Shown here piece by piece: positions 1-6,694 of a DNA stretch of 34,520 nucleotides. The notes beneath the pieces were generated by a model, which was not told where the DNA came from, did no database searches, and was given only the letters and a program-made list of their open reading frames with translations. The position numbers and the translations under genes were made by a program. Source of the DNA: an uncultured Collinsella sp. (GTDB lineage Bacteria > Actinomycetota > Coriobacteriia > Coriobacteriales > Coriobacteriaceae); assembly GCA_902494625.1 (NCBI GenBank), contig CABUUB010000014.1:1-34520 (forward strand). Direction: 5' to 3'. The number at the start of each line of letters is the position of its first letter. The first letter of the stretch is position 1.

Positions 1-1
1 G

Positions 2-658
2 GCCCGTGACATGGGCCTCGACCGCTCCATGATTCTGGGCTATGGCCACGACGACCGCGTCTGCGCCTATCCCTCCATGCTCGCCCAGATCGACGTCGGC
101 AACGTGGGGCGCACGAGCATCACGCTCATCGTCGACAAGGAGGAGATCGGCTCCGTAGGTGCCACCGGCATGACGAGCCGCTTCTTCGAGAACACCGTCG
201 CCGAGATCATGACGCTCGCCGGCGAGGATAGTCCGCTGGCCCTGCGCCGCGCGCTCGCCCACAGCCGCATGCTTTCCTCCGACGTGTCCGCCGGTTTCGA
301 CCCGGGCTATGCCGGCAAGTTCGAGACCAAGAACGCCGCCTTCATGGGTCGCGGCCTGTGCTTTAACAAGTACACGGGCAGCCGCGGCAAGGGTGGCTCC
401 AACGACGCCGACGCCGAGTACGTGGCCCTCGTCCGCGACATCATGGACGAGGCCGGCGTGGACTTCCAGACCTGCGAGCTCGGTCGCGTCAACGCGGGCG
501 GCGGCGGCACCATCGCCTACATCATGGCCAAGTACGGCATGAACGTCATCGACTCCGGTGTTGCCGTCCTGTCCATGCATGCCCTGTGGGAGGTCGCCAA
601 CAAGGCCGATATCTACGAGGCCTATCGCGGCTACAAGGCCTTCATCGAGCGCGCCTAA
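2..658 (+). CDS. M18 family aminopeptidase, 3' part (5' end outside window)
   Basis: The reading frame is open from base 2, so the gene begins before the window; about 218 C-terminal residues are visible. The family is the M18 di-zinc aminopeptidases, cytosolic enzymes that remove N-terminal residues from peptides. Visible family signatures are GHDDRV (the Asp that bridges the two metals), DKEEIGS (Glu general base and Glu metal ligand), SSDVSAGFDPGY (Asp ligand followed by the substrate-pocket stretch) and, near the C-terminus, SMHALWEVANKAD with the final His ligand. Glycine-rich NAGGGGT lies between the last two. The sequence resembles the bacterial branch often labelled probable M18-family aminopeptidase more than eukaryotic aspartyl aminopeptidase, so exact specificity is not claimed. 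It ends in TAA at 656-658 and is followed about 100 bases later by yaaA on the same strand, separated by an inverted repeat. The full length and start cannot be judged. Confidence 0.88.
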   Translation, partial: ARDMGLDRSMILGYGHDDRVCAYPSMLAQIDVGNVGRTSITLIVDKEEIGSVGATGMTSRFFENTVAEIMTLAGEDSPLALRRALAHSRMLSSDVSAGFDPGYAGKFETKNAAFMGRGLCFNKYTGSRGKGGSNDADAEYVALVRDIMDEAGVDFQTCELGRVNAGGGGTIAYIMAKYGMNVIDSGVAVLSMHALWEVANKADIYEAYRGYKAFIERA

Positions 659-671
659 CCAACCCTTCATC

Positions 672-738
672 AGTTGCGGTGAAATACAGATTAAACTGGC
701 CAATAAACGGCCCAAACAGACCGTATTCCACCGCAACT
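672..738. repeat. Inverted repeat between aminopeptidase and yaaA
   Basis: The left arm 672-687 (AGTTGCGGTGAAATAC) and right arm 723-738 (GTATTCCACCGCAACT) pair over 16 positions with one non-Watson-Crick position. The 35-base loop contains a smaller GGCC/GGCC pair. The right arm is followed by TCCTTTTTGG, so it could act as a weak terminator for the aminopeptidase message. The core TTGCGGTG/CCACCGCAA recurs in the hairpin at 4660-4692 with the arms in the opposite order, which suggests a dispersed palindromic repeat family. Confidence 0.6.
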
Positions 739-761
739 TCCTTTTTGGCAGAGGAGAGTCC

Positions 762-1589
762 ATGCTGCAGGTCATCATTTCGCCCGCCAAGCAGATGCGC
801 GCGGCCCAAGATGCTTTTGAAGTCCTGGGCATTCCACCTTTTGCGCACGAGACGGCTCGCCTCCACCGCGCACTGCTAGATATCGAACGAAATGAAGGCA
901 GCGTCGGCCTGCAGGCGCTGTGGAACGTGAGTGACAAACTGCTGGGGCCTTGTCTCAACACCCTGCATGAGTTCGGGCCCATCCTGAAAAACGGCGATCT
1001 CGACAATCCCGCACTCGCCCGTCACCTCTCCCCCGCCGTCATGTCCTATCACGGCATCCAATACCAAAGCATGGCGCCCGAGGTCATGGATGCCGCACAG
1101 CTCGACTGGCTGCAAAACCATCTCTGGATCCTCTCGGGCCTTTACGGATGCGTACGCCCCTTTCATGCCGTTGAACCGTATCGGCTGGAGATGGGCGCGA
1201 AACTTGCCATCGACGGTGCCCGAGACCTCTACGCGTTTTGGGGCGACAAGCTCGCACGGGCTATCGCTCCGGCAGGCTCCAACGCTACGATCGTCAACCT
1301 TGCCAGCGTGGAATACGCCAAGGCCGTTCTGACCCGCCTCACCACCGACGTCACGGTCGTCACGTGTCTCTTTGGCGAAGGCGTCCGCAACGGCAAGCCC
1401 ATCCAGCGCTCGACCGCCAGCAAAAAGGCGCGCGGCTCTATGGTGCGCTGGATGGCAGAAAACAAGCTCGAGGATGTAAGCGAACTCAGCGCGTTCGACG
1501 TTGGTTATCGTCACTTTCCCGAGCTTTCAAATAAAAACACTTTGGTCTTCCTGAACGAACAGGCCTTGTTGGACCACCGCTACTTTTGA
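762..1589 (+). CDS. yaaA: YaaA family protein (peroxide stress / DUF328)
   Basis: This 275-residue protein belongs to the YaaA (DUF328, UPF0246) family. In Escherichia coli, YaaA lowers intracellular free iron during hydrogen peroxide stress and binds DNA with a helix-hairpin-helix-like fold; the biochemical reaction is not settled. Family signatures seen here are ISPAK at residues 6-10, SGLYGCVRPFHAVEPYRLEMG in the middle (written with the fully conserved SGLYG and YRLEMG ends), FWG, NLAS.EY and KKARG near the C-terminus. Length is close to the usual 250-260 residues. ATG 762 is chosen because GAGGAG lies at 751-756 and the conserved N-terminus begins there. The frame stays open upstream into the aminopeptidase gene, which is not meaningful. 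It converges with the leftward gene ending at 1612; only 22 bases separate them. Confidence 0.9.
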   Translation: MLQVIISPAKQMRAAQDAFEVLGIPPFAHETARLHRALLDIERNEGSVGLQALWNVSDKLLGPCLNTLHEFGPILKNGDLDNPALARHLSPAVMSYHGIQYQSMAPEVMDAAQLDWLQNHLWILSGLYGCVRPFHAVEPYRLEMGAKLAIDGARDLYAFWGDKLARAIAPAGSNATIVNLASVEYAKAVLTRLTTDVTVVTCLFGEGVRNGKPIQRSTASKKARGSMVRWMAENKLEDVSELSAFDVGYRHFPELSNKNTLVFLNEQALLDHRYF

Positions 1590-1611
1590 ATGTGCTGCCT
1601 AGGCACGGCGT

Positions 1612-2127
1612 CTATTCCGCCAAGCCGTCGGCTTTGGCAATTTCATTTGTCGAGCCATCCTGATAGGTAATTTTGACATGCTCCACCTCGGACACCTTGA
1701 TGCCCGACGGGGGCTCCAGGCGCCATTCCGTCAGCGCGATATCCATCGTCGTGGGCACATCCCCTTGATCTTTGAGTTTAACCGTAAGTGTTTTGAGCGC
1801 CGCATCAAACGTCACGCGTTCGATTTCCTCGCCAGGAATAGACCCGCCGCTCAGCTGCAGTTGCATAAACTCATCGCGCGGATACCAATAGTCGCCCGGC
1901 GCGGCAACGGTATTGCCGCCCGCGACCTTCACCGTCATGATCGGCAGGGCCTCGTCGGCCTCAAACTCCCAGGCAGCGCCGCCGCGACCGCCAAACGTCC
2001 AAATACAAAAGGCAATCACCAGCACGGCAAGCACCGCAAAGCCAATCGCGACCAACCCATGGTGCGCACGGCCCTCCTCGGCCGATACGTCCCATTGTGT
2101 CTCTCGATATAGATGCTTGTCTTCCAT
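1612..2127 (-). CDS. Membrane-anchored protein of unknown function
   Basis: This 171-residue protein is not one I recognise. It has a short cytoplasmic N-terminus of about 24 residues, one hydrophobic segment at about residues 26-45 (GLVAIGFAVLAVLVIAFCIW), then an external domain rich in beta-forming residues and threonine/valine, with a net acidic charge. There is no lipobox and no obvious cleavage site, so it is probably a single-pass anchored protein. ATG 2127 is chosen because GGGGAGG sits 6-7 bases upstream; the open frame continues to 2307, but that extension would run antisense through the TPP riboswitch. It is divergent from thiC with about 70 bases to the riboswitch, so the two promoters must be close or overlapping. 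A role in thiamine uptake is possible from position only and is not supported by the sequence. Confidence 0.7.
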   Translation of the reverse strand: MEDKHLYRETQWDVSAEEGRAHHGLVAIGFAVLAVLVIAFCIWTFGGRGGAAWEFEADEALPIMTVKVAGGNTVAAPGDYWYPRDEFMQLQLSGGSIPGEEIERVTFDAALKTLTVKLKDQGDVPTTMDIALTEWRLEPPSGIKVSEVEHVKITYQDGSTNEIAKADGLAE

Positions 2128-2152
2128 GTTCGCCTCCCCACAGGCACGCTCG

Positions 2153-2183
2153 TTGGCCCAATCGTACCCATTCAGGCTATACT
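2153..2183 (+). promoter_or_regulatory. Possible thiC promoter
   Basis: TATACT at 2178-2183 is a plausible -10 element, with TTGGCC at 2153-2158 as a poor -35 and a 19-base spacer. Transcription would start around 2190, just before the first conserved bases of the riboswitch, which is where a riboswitch promoter should lie. Confidence 0.35.
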
Positions 2184-2196
2184 TGAGCCCATGACA

Positions 2197-2290
2197 TAAC
2201 GGGGAGCTTGCAGGACAAGACGGCAGGCTGAGATTGGGCGCGCCCGCCCTGACCCGCAAACCTGATATGGGTAATGCCAACGAAGGGAGC
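2197..2290 (+). promoter_or_regulatory. TPP riboswitch (THI element) upstream of thiC
   Basis: The conserved blocks of the thiamine pyrophosphate aptamer occur in order: ACGGGGAGC near 2199, GGCTGAGA at 2226-2233 (the pyrimidine-binding region), GACCC at 2251-2255, ACCTGAT at 2260-2266, and GGGTAATGCCAACGAAGGGA running to 2288. AGCTTGC at 2206-2212 pairs with GCAGGCT at 2223-2229, forming the P2/P3 arm. TPP binding represses thiamine synthesis genes. The likely ribosome binding site GGGAG (2285-2289) is part of the conserved 3' edge of the aptamer, and no terminator hairpin with a U-tract lies before the ATG at 2298. Control is therefore probably at translation initiation. Confidence 0.95.
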
Positions 2291-2297
2291 CGTGCCA

Positions 2298-3632
2298 ATG
2301 AGCACACAGACCGAGCCCAAGCTCGTCACGCAAATCGACTTCGCCCGCGCCGGGCAGATCACACCGCAGATGAAGGAAGTCGCCGAGCGCGAGCATCGCG
2401 ACCCCGAGTACATCCGCGAGCGCGTGGCCGACGGCCGCATCGCCATTCCCGCCAACATCGTGCACATCAAAAAGGGCATGCGCGCCTTTGGCGTCGGCGA
2501 AGGCCTGTCCACCAAGGTCAACGTGAACTTGGGCATCTCGGGCGACAAGGCCGATGCCGCCGAGGAATGGAAGAAGGTCAAGATCGCCGAGGACTTTGGC
2601 GCCGACGCCATCATGGACCTCTCCAACTCGGGCAAGACACGCCAGTTCCGCCAGCAGCTCATCGACGAGACGCCGCTCATGGTGGGCACCGTCCCCATGT
2701 ACGACGCCATCGGCTACATGGAAAAGCCGCTGGTCAAGCTTACCAAGGACGACCTGCTCGAGGTCGTGCGCGCGCACGCCGAGGACGGCGTGGACTTCAT
2801 GACCATCCACTGCGGCATCAACAAGTCGGTCATCAAGACCTTTAAGGAGACCGGCCGCCTCATGAACATCGTCAGCCGCGGCGGCTCGCTGCTGTTTGGC
2901 TGGATGGAGGTCACCGGCAATGAGAACCCCTTCTACGAGTTCTACGACGAGGTGCTCGAGATCTGCCACGAGTACGACGTGACGATCTCGCTCGGCGATT
3001 CCTGCCGCCCGGGCTGCCTCTACGATTCCAACGACGCCACCGAGACCGCCGAGATGATCGAGCTGGGCAAGCTGTGCAAGCGCGCATGGGCCGCCGGCGT
3101 CCAGGTTATGGTCGAGGGACCGGGCCACATGGCGCTCGACGAGATCGCCGCCAACATGAAGCTGCAGAAGCGCCTGTGCCACAACGCCCCGTTCTATGTG
3201 CTGGGGCCGCTGGTGACCGATATCGGCGTGGGTTACGACCACATCACCGCAGCCATCGGCGGCGCCATCTCCGCAAGCTCCGGCGCCGACTTCCTGTGCT
3301 ACGTGACGCCGGCAGAGCACCTATGCCTGCCTAACGCCCAGGATGTGCTCGACGGTCTCATGGCCACTAAGATCGCCGCACATGCCGCCGATATCGCCAA
3401 GAAGGTGCCGCACGCCCGCGACATGGACGATAAGATGGGCCAGGCACGCCGCAAACTCGACTGGGATGCCATGTGGAAGTGCGCGCTCGACCCGGTCACT
3501 GGTAAGAAGCGCTACGAGGAATCCCCCGCCGCCACCGAGGGCACCTGCACCATGTGCGGCAAGATGTGTGCTGTCCGCACCGTCAACAAGGTGTTCGAGG
3601 GCACGACGATCGATCTTGGCATGGAGGATTAG
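2298..3632 (+). CDS. thiC: Phosphomethylpyrimidine synthase ThiC
   Basis: ThiC is a cytosolic radical-SAM enzyme that rearranges 5-aminoimidazole ribotide into HMP phosphate, the pyrimidine half of thiamine. The 444 residues include NLGISGD, MTIHCGINK, RGGSLLFGWM, SLGDSCRPGCLYD, VMVEGPGHM and GPLVTDIGVGYDH, all typical of the family and containing the metal and substrate ligands. The 4Fe-4S cysteines are at 417, 420 and 424, spaced CX2CX3C (CTMCGKMC). That is one residue shorter in the second gap than the CX2CX4C of the long proteobacterial ThiC; together with the lack of the long N-terminal domain, this places it with the short form. ATG 2298 is chosen because GGGAG lies 8 bases upstream; the in-frame ATG at 2274 is inside the riboswitch core. 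Transcription is controlled by the TPP riboswitch. thiD follows after 182 bases. Confidence 0.97.
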   Translation: MSTQTEPKLVTQIDFARAGQITPQMKEVAEREHRDPEYIRERVADGRIAIPANIVHIKKGMRAFGVGEGLSTKVNVNLGISGDKADAAEEWKKVKIAEDFGADAIMDLSNSGKTRQFRQQLIDETPLMVGTVPMYDAIGYMEKPLVKLTKDDLLEVVRAHAEDGVDFMTIHCGINKSVIKTFKETGRLMNIVSRGGSLLFGWMEVTGNENPFYEFYDEVLEICHEYDVTISLGDSCRPGCLYDSNDATETAEMIELGKLCKRAWAAGVQVMVEGPGHMALDEIAANMKLQKRLCHNAPFYVLGPLVTDIGVGYDHITAAIGGAISASSGADFLCYVTPAEHLCLPNAQDVLDGLMATKIAAHAADIAKKVPHARDMDDKMGQARRKLDWDAMWKCALDPVTGKKRYEESPAATEGTCTMCGKMCAVRTVNKVFEGTTIDLGMED

Positions 3633-3650
3633 CTTTTTTCGAAGCAATCG

Positions 3651-3669
3651 CCCGCAAGCCTGCTGCGGG
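3651..3669 (+). terminator. Weak hairpin after thiC
   Basis: CCCGCA (3651-3656) and TGCGGG (3664-3669) form a 6-bp stem with a 7-base loop, 18 bases after the thiC stop. No U-tract follows, so termination would be weak or factor-dependent. A T6 run lies before the hairpin at 3634-3639. Confidence 0.3.
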
Positions 3670-3681
3670 GCCCATCAATTG

Positions 3682-3769
3682 TTGACGTGTGAACATTTGC
3701 TAACATTTGCGTAAAGATTGCACCACCAGCCCGGGATCGGCATACAGCCGGCCCGGGCAACTTTATAAT
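3682..3769 (+). promoter_or_regulatory. Putative regulatory region of thiD
   Basis: The 182-base thiC-thiD gap is more AT-rich than its neighbours. It holds a 9-base direct repeat AACATTTGC at 3692-3700 and 3702-3710, exactly 10 bases apart and therefore on the same face of the helix. TTGACG at 3682-3687 resembles a -35 element but has no -10 at the right distance. A perfect TATAAT is at 3764-3769, but no -35 matches it. GCCCGGG (3729-3735) and CCCGGGC (3752-3758) form a GC-rich stem between them. No TPP aptamer is present here. Confidence 0.3.
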
Positions 3770-3814
3770 GCAGGTAGAAGACCCATTTGAATCCAACCGA
3801 GCAAGGGAGCGAAC

Positions 3815-4645
3815 ATGGATCGTAGCAAGGTACCTGCCGTCCTGTCCATCGCAGGATCCGATTCCAGCGGTGGTGCCGGCATTCAGGCCGACATCAAGAC
3901 CATTACGGCGCACCGCTTGTATGCCGAGACGGCCATCACCGCCATCACCGCACAAAACACGCTCGGTGTCACCGCTGTGCAGAATATCTCCCCCGATATC
4001 GTCGCTGCGCAAATTGACGCCGTCTTTGACGATATTCGCCCCAACGCAGTCAAAATCGGCATGGTTTCGTCCACCGAGATTATCGAAGTTATCGCCGATC
4101 GCCTGAGCGCATGGAACGCAACCAACGTGGTCGTCGACCCCGTTATGGTCGCCACGTCGGGCGCTCGCCTCATTGCCGAGGATGCCGCCGAAGCGCTTAC
4201 GCGTCGCCTGTTCCCGCTGGCGACCGTCATCACCCCCAACATTCCCGAGGCCATGGCGCTGCTCGACTACGAGGTCGATTCCGAGCGCACACAGCAAAAC
4301 GCTGCCATGCTCCTCACCCGCCGCTTTGGCTGCGCGTCCCTCGTTAAAGGCGGGCATTTTGTCAACGAGGCCAACGATGTGCTCGCAGAGCCCGCGTCGC
4401 TCGATGACGAGGGCAACCACCTGGGTGATCCGCTCACCACGTGGTTCCGCCACAAGCGCATCGAGACCGGCAACACGCATGGCACCGGCTGCACGCTCTC
4501 ATCCGCCATCGCCTGCGCGCTGGCCCAGGGCATGGAACTTGCCGACGCCATCAACGCCGGCAAGGCCTACCTAACCGGCGCTCTCGCCGCCGGCTTTGAC
4601 ATGGGCAAAGGCTCCGGCCCCGTCAACCACATGTGGCAGTACTAA
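3815..4645 (+). CDS. thiD: Hydroxymethylpyrimidine/phosphomethylpyrimidine kinase ThiD
   Basis: ThiD phosphorylates HMP and then HMP phosphate with ATP, giving the HMP pyrophosphate used by thiamine phosphate synthase. It is cytosolic and takes the product of ThiC from the preceding gene. The 276 residues have the ribokinase-fold features: SIAGSDSSGGAGIQADIKT near the N-terminus (residues 11-29, substrate lid region), VKIGM, VVVDPVM, TPNIPEA, VKGGH, and the anion-hole and catalytic stretch NTHGTGCTLSSA near residues 223-234. The length matches the family. ATG 3815 has AAGGGAG at 3803-3809, 5 bases upstream of the start. It ends 60 bases before the convergent SGNH esterase gene, with a perfect palindrome between them. 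No thiE or thiM is visible in the window. Confidence 0.96.
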   Translation: MDRSKVPAVLSIAGSDSSGGAGIQADIKTITAHRLYAETAITAITAQNTLGVTAVQNISPDIVAAQIDAVFDDIRPNAVKIGMVSSTEIIEVIADRLSAWNATNVVVDPVMVATSGARLIAEDAAEALTRRLFPLATVITPNIPEAMALLDYEVDSERTQQNAAMLLTRRFGCASLVKGGHFVNEANDVLAEPASLDDEGNHLGDPLTTWFRHKRIETGNTHGTGCTLSSAIACALAQGMELADAINAGKAYLTGALAAGFDMGKGSGPVNHMWQY

Positions 4646-4659
4646 GCCCCGTCCCAAAA

Positions 4660-4692
4660 CCACCGCAAAGGGGACAGGCACCTTTGCGGTGG
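4660..4692. repeat. Perfect palindromic hairpin (REP-like) between thiD and esterase
   Basis: CCACCGCAAAGG (4660-4671) and CCTTTGCGGTGG (4681-4692) are exact reverse complements around the 9-base loop GGACAGGCA; pairing extends imperfectly outward to about 19 positions. It sits in the 59-base gap between two convergent genes and could stop transcription from both sides, although no U-tract is present. The motif GGGGACAGGCACC resembles dispersed REP-like sequences I associate with many bacterial genomes; that assignment is from memory and needs a genome-wide count. Confidence 0.75.
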
Positions 4693-4704
4693 CTTGGGGT
4701 CGCG

Positions 4705-5364
4705 CTACTCACCGAGCATCTCTTGGAGCTTGGCTGCCACGGCGTGACCCAGGCTCTCGTGGCTTTCGGGCATCATATGCAGATAGTCGATATCGCCCGG
4801 CTCGGCAAAGTCGGCGGCATTCAAAAAGTCGCAGCCAAACTGCTCAGCCACATGTGCGTAGTACTCACCAAAATGTTCCGAGGCCTCGACGGAACGCTCG
4901 TCAAAATCGGTCATATATACATCGGCGATTTGCGGCTTGATCTTGATAGGTGCCATCAGCAGAATACGCGGGCAGGGTGCGGCATTGGTCCAGGGAAATG
5001 CACGCACCGCGCGAATCAGCGCCATGGTGCCACGGGCAATATCGGAGGCCGTCACACCAAAGACCGTCTTGCAATCGTTAGTTCCCAGCATAATAACGAT
5101 CGCATCCAGCGGCTTATGGGCCTCGAGCAGCATCGGCAGCGCGCGGATGCCGTTAAGATTGGTATCCAGATGGCACATGTCGTCGCGTACCGTCGTGCGG
5201 CCGTTGAGGCCTTCTTCAATTACATGCCAGCCCTCGCCTAAGTCACGTTGGGCCACGCCGCACCAGCGCACATCCTGCGCATAGCGCACCGCGGTGCCGT
5301 CGCGCATGCCCGCCGGATCGTAACCATAGGTGTTGCTGTCGCCAAAGCATAGAACGTTTTTCAT
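4705..5364 (-). CDS. SGNH/GDSL-family esterase (arylesterase type)
   Basis: This is a 219-residue cytosolic hydrolase of the SGNH superfamily, with no signal peptide. Block I is GDSNTYGY (nucleophile Ser10), block II GLNGRTT at 52-58 (Gly oxyanion hole), block III LGTND at 93-97 (Asn oxyanion hole) and block V DYLH at 193-196, giving Asp193 and His196. The pattern GDSNTxGY, GLNGRTT, DxxH spaced this way is that of the small arylesterase/acyltransferase branch to which the Mycobacterium smegmatis acyltransferase belongs. The natural substrate cannot be told. Start ATG 5364 follows GAGGGG on the complementary strand. It stands alone: a terminator lies immediately upstream (5384-5415) and a palindrome lies downstream. 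Confidence 0.88.
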   Translation of the reverse strand: MKNVLCFGDSNTYGYDPAGMRDGTAVRYAQDVRWCGVAQRDLGEGWHVIEEGLNGRTTVRDDMCHLDTNLNGIRALPMLLEAHKPLDAIVIMLGTNDCKTVFGVTASDIARGTMALIRAVRAFPWTNAAPCPRILLMAPIKIKPQIADVYMTDFDERSVEASEHFGEYYAHVAEQFGCDFLNAADFAEPGDIDYLHMMPESHESLGHAVAAKLQEMLGE

Positions 5365-5383
5365 CGTAAGCCCCTCGCTCAGT

Positions 5384-5415
5384 AAAAAGCCGACGGAAGA
5401 GCCTCTCCCGCCGGC
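5384..5415 (-). terminator. Intrinsic terminator of the macrodomain gene
   Basis: Read leftward, GCCGGCGG (5415-5408) pairs with CCGTCGGC (5396-5389) with one G-U pair, and the stem is followed by TTTTT (5388-5384). It lies between the stop of the macrodomain gene at 5442 and the esterase start. Confidence 0.8.
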
Positions 5416-5441
5416 TCGACCTATCTGTCAGCACGTACCGA

Positions 5442-6557
5442 TTACAGGTACTTGCGCCAATCGTCCTCGTCCTCATCATCCTCGGTAGCAGCCTGGGCCT
5501 GCTCGGCGGCGCGAGCTGCCGCAGCGCGAGCGGCAACCTGGGCATAGGACTCCTCGTTGCGCTCGGGGAAGTTTGCCAGCACATGCTCGAACTTGGCAAA
5601 ATCCTCATCCCAGCGCGTAGAAGGCACGGCAAAGAAGACTTGCTTGACCTTAAAGTCGCCCGACGCGAGCTCCTTGCGGAAGAGCTCGGCCACGGCCTCG
5701 GCGTCAAAGCCGTTGTTGTCGCAGCCCCATGCGCCCAGCACGAGCTTCTCGCGACCCAACTCGTCGCAGATAGCGAGCACAAAGCGAATGCGGTCGCGCA
5801 GGGCATCCAGCAGAGCATCGTCGCTCACGCGATACTCCTGGCGGGCGCGCTTAACGTTGGGCGCGGCGGCCAGGATCACGTCGGCGTATGCATGCACGTG
5901 GTTGCGGTCGAAGCGCACCGCAGGCACCACCAGCGCACGGTTTCGGTAAAGCTCGCAGTTGATGTTGCGGCGACGGTTCTCGCCGTACCACTTACGCTGT
6001 TTATCGAGAACGTTGTACAGATACGAATCGGCGCACAGCGTGGCCTCCTGGCCCAGATAACCCTGAATATAGCCACCGCCCGGGTTGGTGAACGAGGCAA
6101 AGGCGAGCACGGCCATGTCGCAGAACTGCGCATAGCCACGACCGTTGTCCAGGATGGCCTGCGTGGCGGAGGCATCGAGCACAGTGACCTCGGGCAGAAC
6201 CGGAGCGGGCTCCTCAGCAGGCGCGGACTCAGCTTCAGCGATTTCTTCGGCAGGCTCCTCGACGGGCTCGGGCGCTGCCTCAACCTCGGCAGCCTCCGCG
6301 CCCTCGACGTCCTCGGCAGCTTGCTCCTCAGCAGCCGCCGCCTTCTGGGCCTTGGCCTTCATCGCCGCGACAAAGCCGGCAGGCATACCGTCAAACTCGC
6401 GAACACCGACAAGCGAACGCTCGATATCCTTGGCGCACGCTTCGGATACAGTTGCCACGTGACGCTCGGCGGCCTTGGCACGGGCCTCGCGCTTGGGATT
6501 GGGCTGACCCGCTCGGTTGGACCTGCGGTTACGGTTCCTGTTGTCGACGTCTGCCAT
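5442..6557 (-). CDS. PARG-like macrodomain protein (TIGR02452 family) with altered catalytic motif
   Basis: This 371-residue protein resembles the TIGR02452 / DUF2263 group, related to bacterial poly(ADP-ribose) glycohydrolases that remove ADP-ribose from proteins. The macrodomain spans about residues 122-345: DMAVLAFASFTNPGGGY, then GGG at 160-162 followed by QEA at 170-172, then ALVVPAVRFDR and LVLGAWGCDNNGF. Active PARGs have GGG-X6-8-QEE, in which the second Glu is the catalytic acid; here it is Ala172. The family-typical N-terminal helix (residues 23-57) is separated from the macrodomain by an acidic Ala/Glu/Pro insert at about 68-121. The protein starts with an Arg/Asn-rich stretch and ends in a tail rich in Asp and Glu. 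Start ATG 6557 has GGAAAGG upstream. It is a single-gene unit with terminators on both sides. Whether it still hydrolyses ADP-ribose or only binds it is open. Confidence 0.82.
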   Translation of the reverse strand: MADVDNRNRNRRSNRAGQPNPKREARAKAAERHVATVSEACAKDIERSLVGVREFDGMPAGFVAAMKAKAQKAAAAEEQAAEDVEGAEAAEVEAAPEPVEEPAEEIAEAESAPAEEPAPVLPEVTVLDASATQAILDNGRGYAQFCDMAVLAFASFTNPGGGYIQGYLGQEATLCADSYLYNVLDKQRKWYGENRRRNINCELYRNRALVVPAVRFDRNHVHAYADVILAAAPNVKRARQEYRVSDDALLDALRDRIRFVLAICDELGREKLVLGAWGCDNNGFDAEAVAELFRKELASGDFKVKQVFFAVPSTRWDEDFAKFEHVLANFPERNEESYAQVAARAAAARAAEQAQAATEDDEDEDDWRKYL

Positions 6558-6622
6558 AAGTGGTCACCTTTCCTGTCGCTGCCGCTATCGGCTTTTCCCA
6601 TCCATGATACCCCGCCGCGTAC

Positions 6623-6650
6623 AAAAAAGACGGCCCCGAAGGACCGCCTT
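6623..6650 (-). terminator. Intrinsic terminator of the BI-1 gene
   Basis: Read leftward, GGCGGTCC (6648-6641), loop TTCG, GGGCCGTC (6636-6629), then TTTTTT (6628-6623). The stem uses G-U pairs. It lies 45 bases after the BI-1 stop codon and upstream of the macrodomain gene. Confidence 0.8.
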
Positions 6651-6694
6651 TCGCATCGATTTACACGCACGGCAAGCACCGCCGCAATTCGCCA

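Noticed and set aside
2274..2297. Upstream ATG as the thiC start
   Set aside because: It falls within the conserved TAATGCCA block of the riboswitch and has no ribosome binding site; ATG 2298 does.
2172..3320. A 382-codon open frame on the minus strand across thiC and the riboswitch
   Set aside because: thiC on the plus strand is unambiguous and the TPP aptamer overlaps the end of this frame; the translation has repeated Ala/Val/Asp/His runs typical of shadow frames.
3568..3632. ThiC cysteine spacing CX2CX3C taken as a defect
   Set aside because: The short ThiC form lacking the long N-terminal domain has this spacing as far as I recall; all three cysteines are present, so it is a subtype and not a broken motif.
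4705..4790. Apparent loss of the catalytic Asp in the SGNH esterase (PESH before the last His)
   Set aside because: The true block V is DYLH at residues 193-196, ten residues earlier in alignment with the arylesterase branch, so the catalytic Asp and His are both present.
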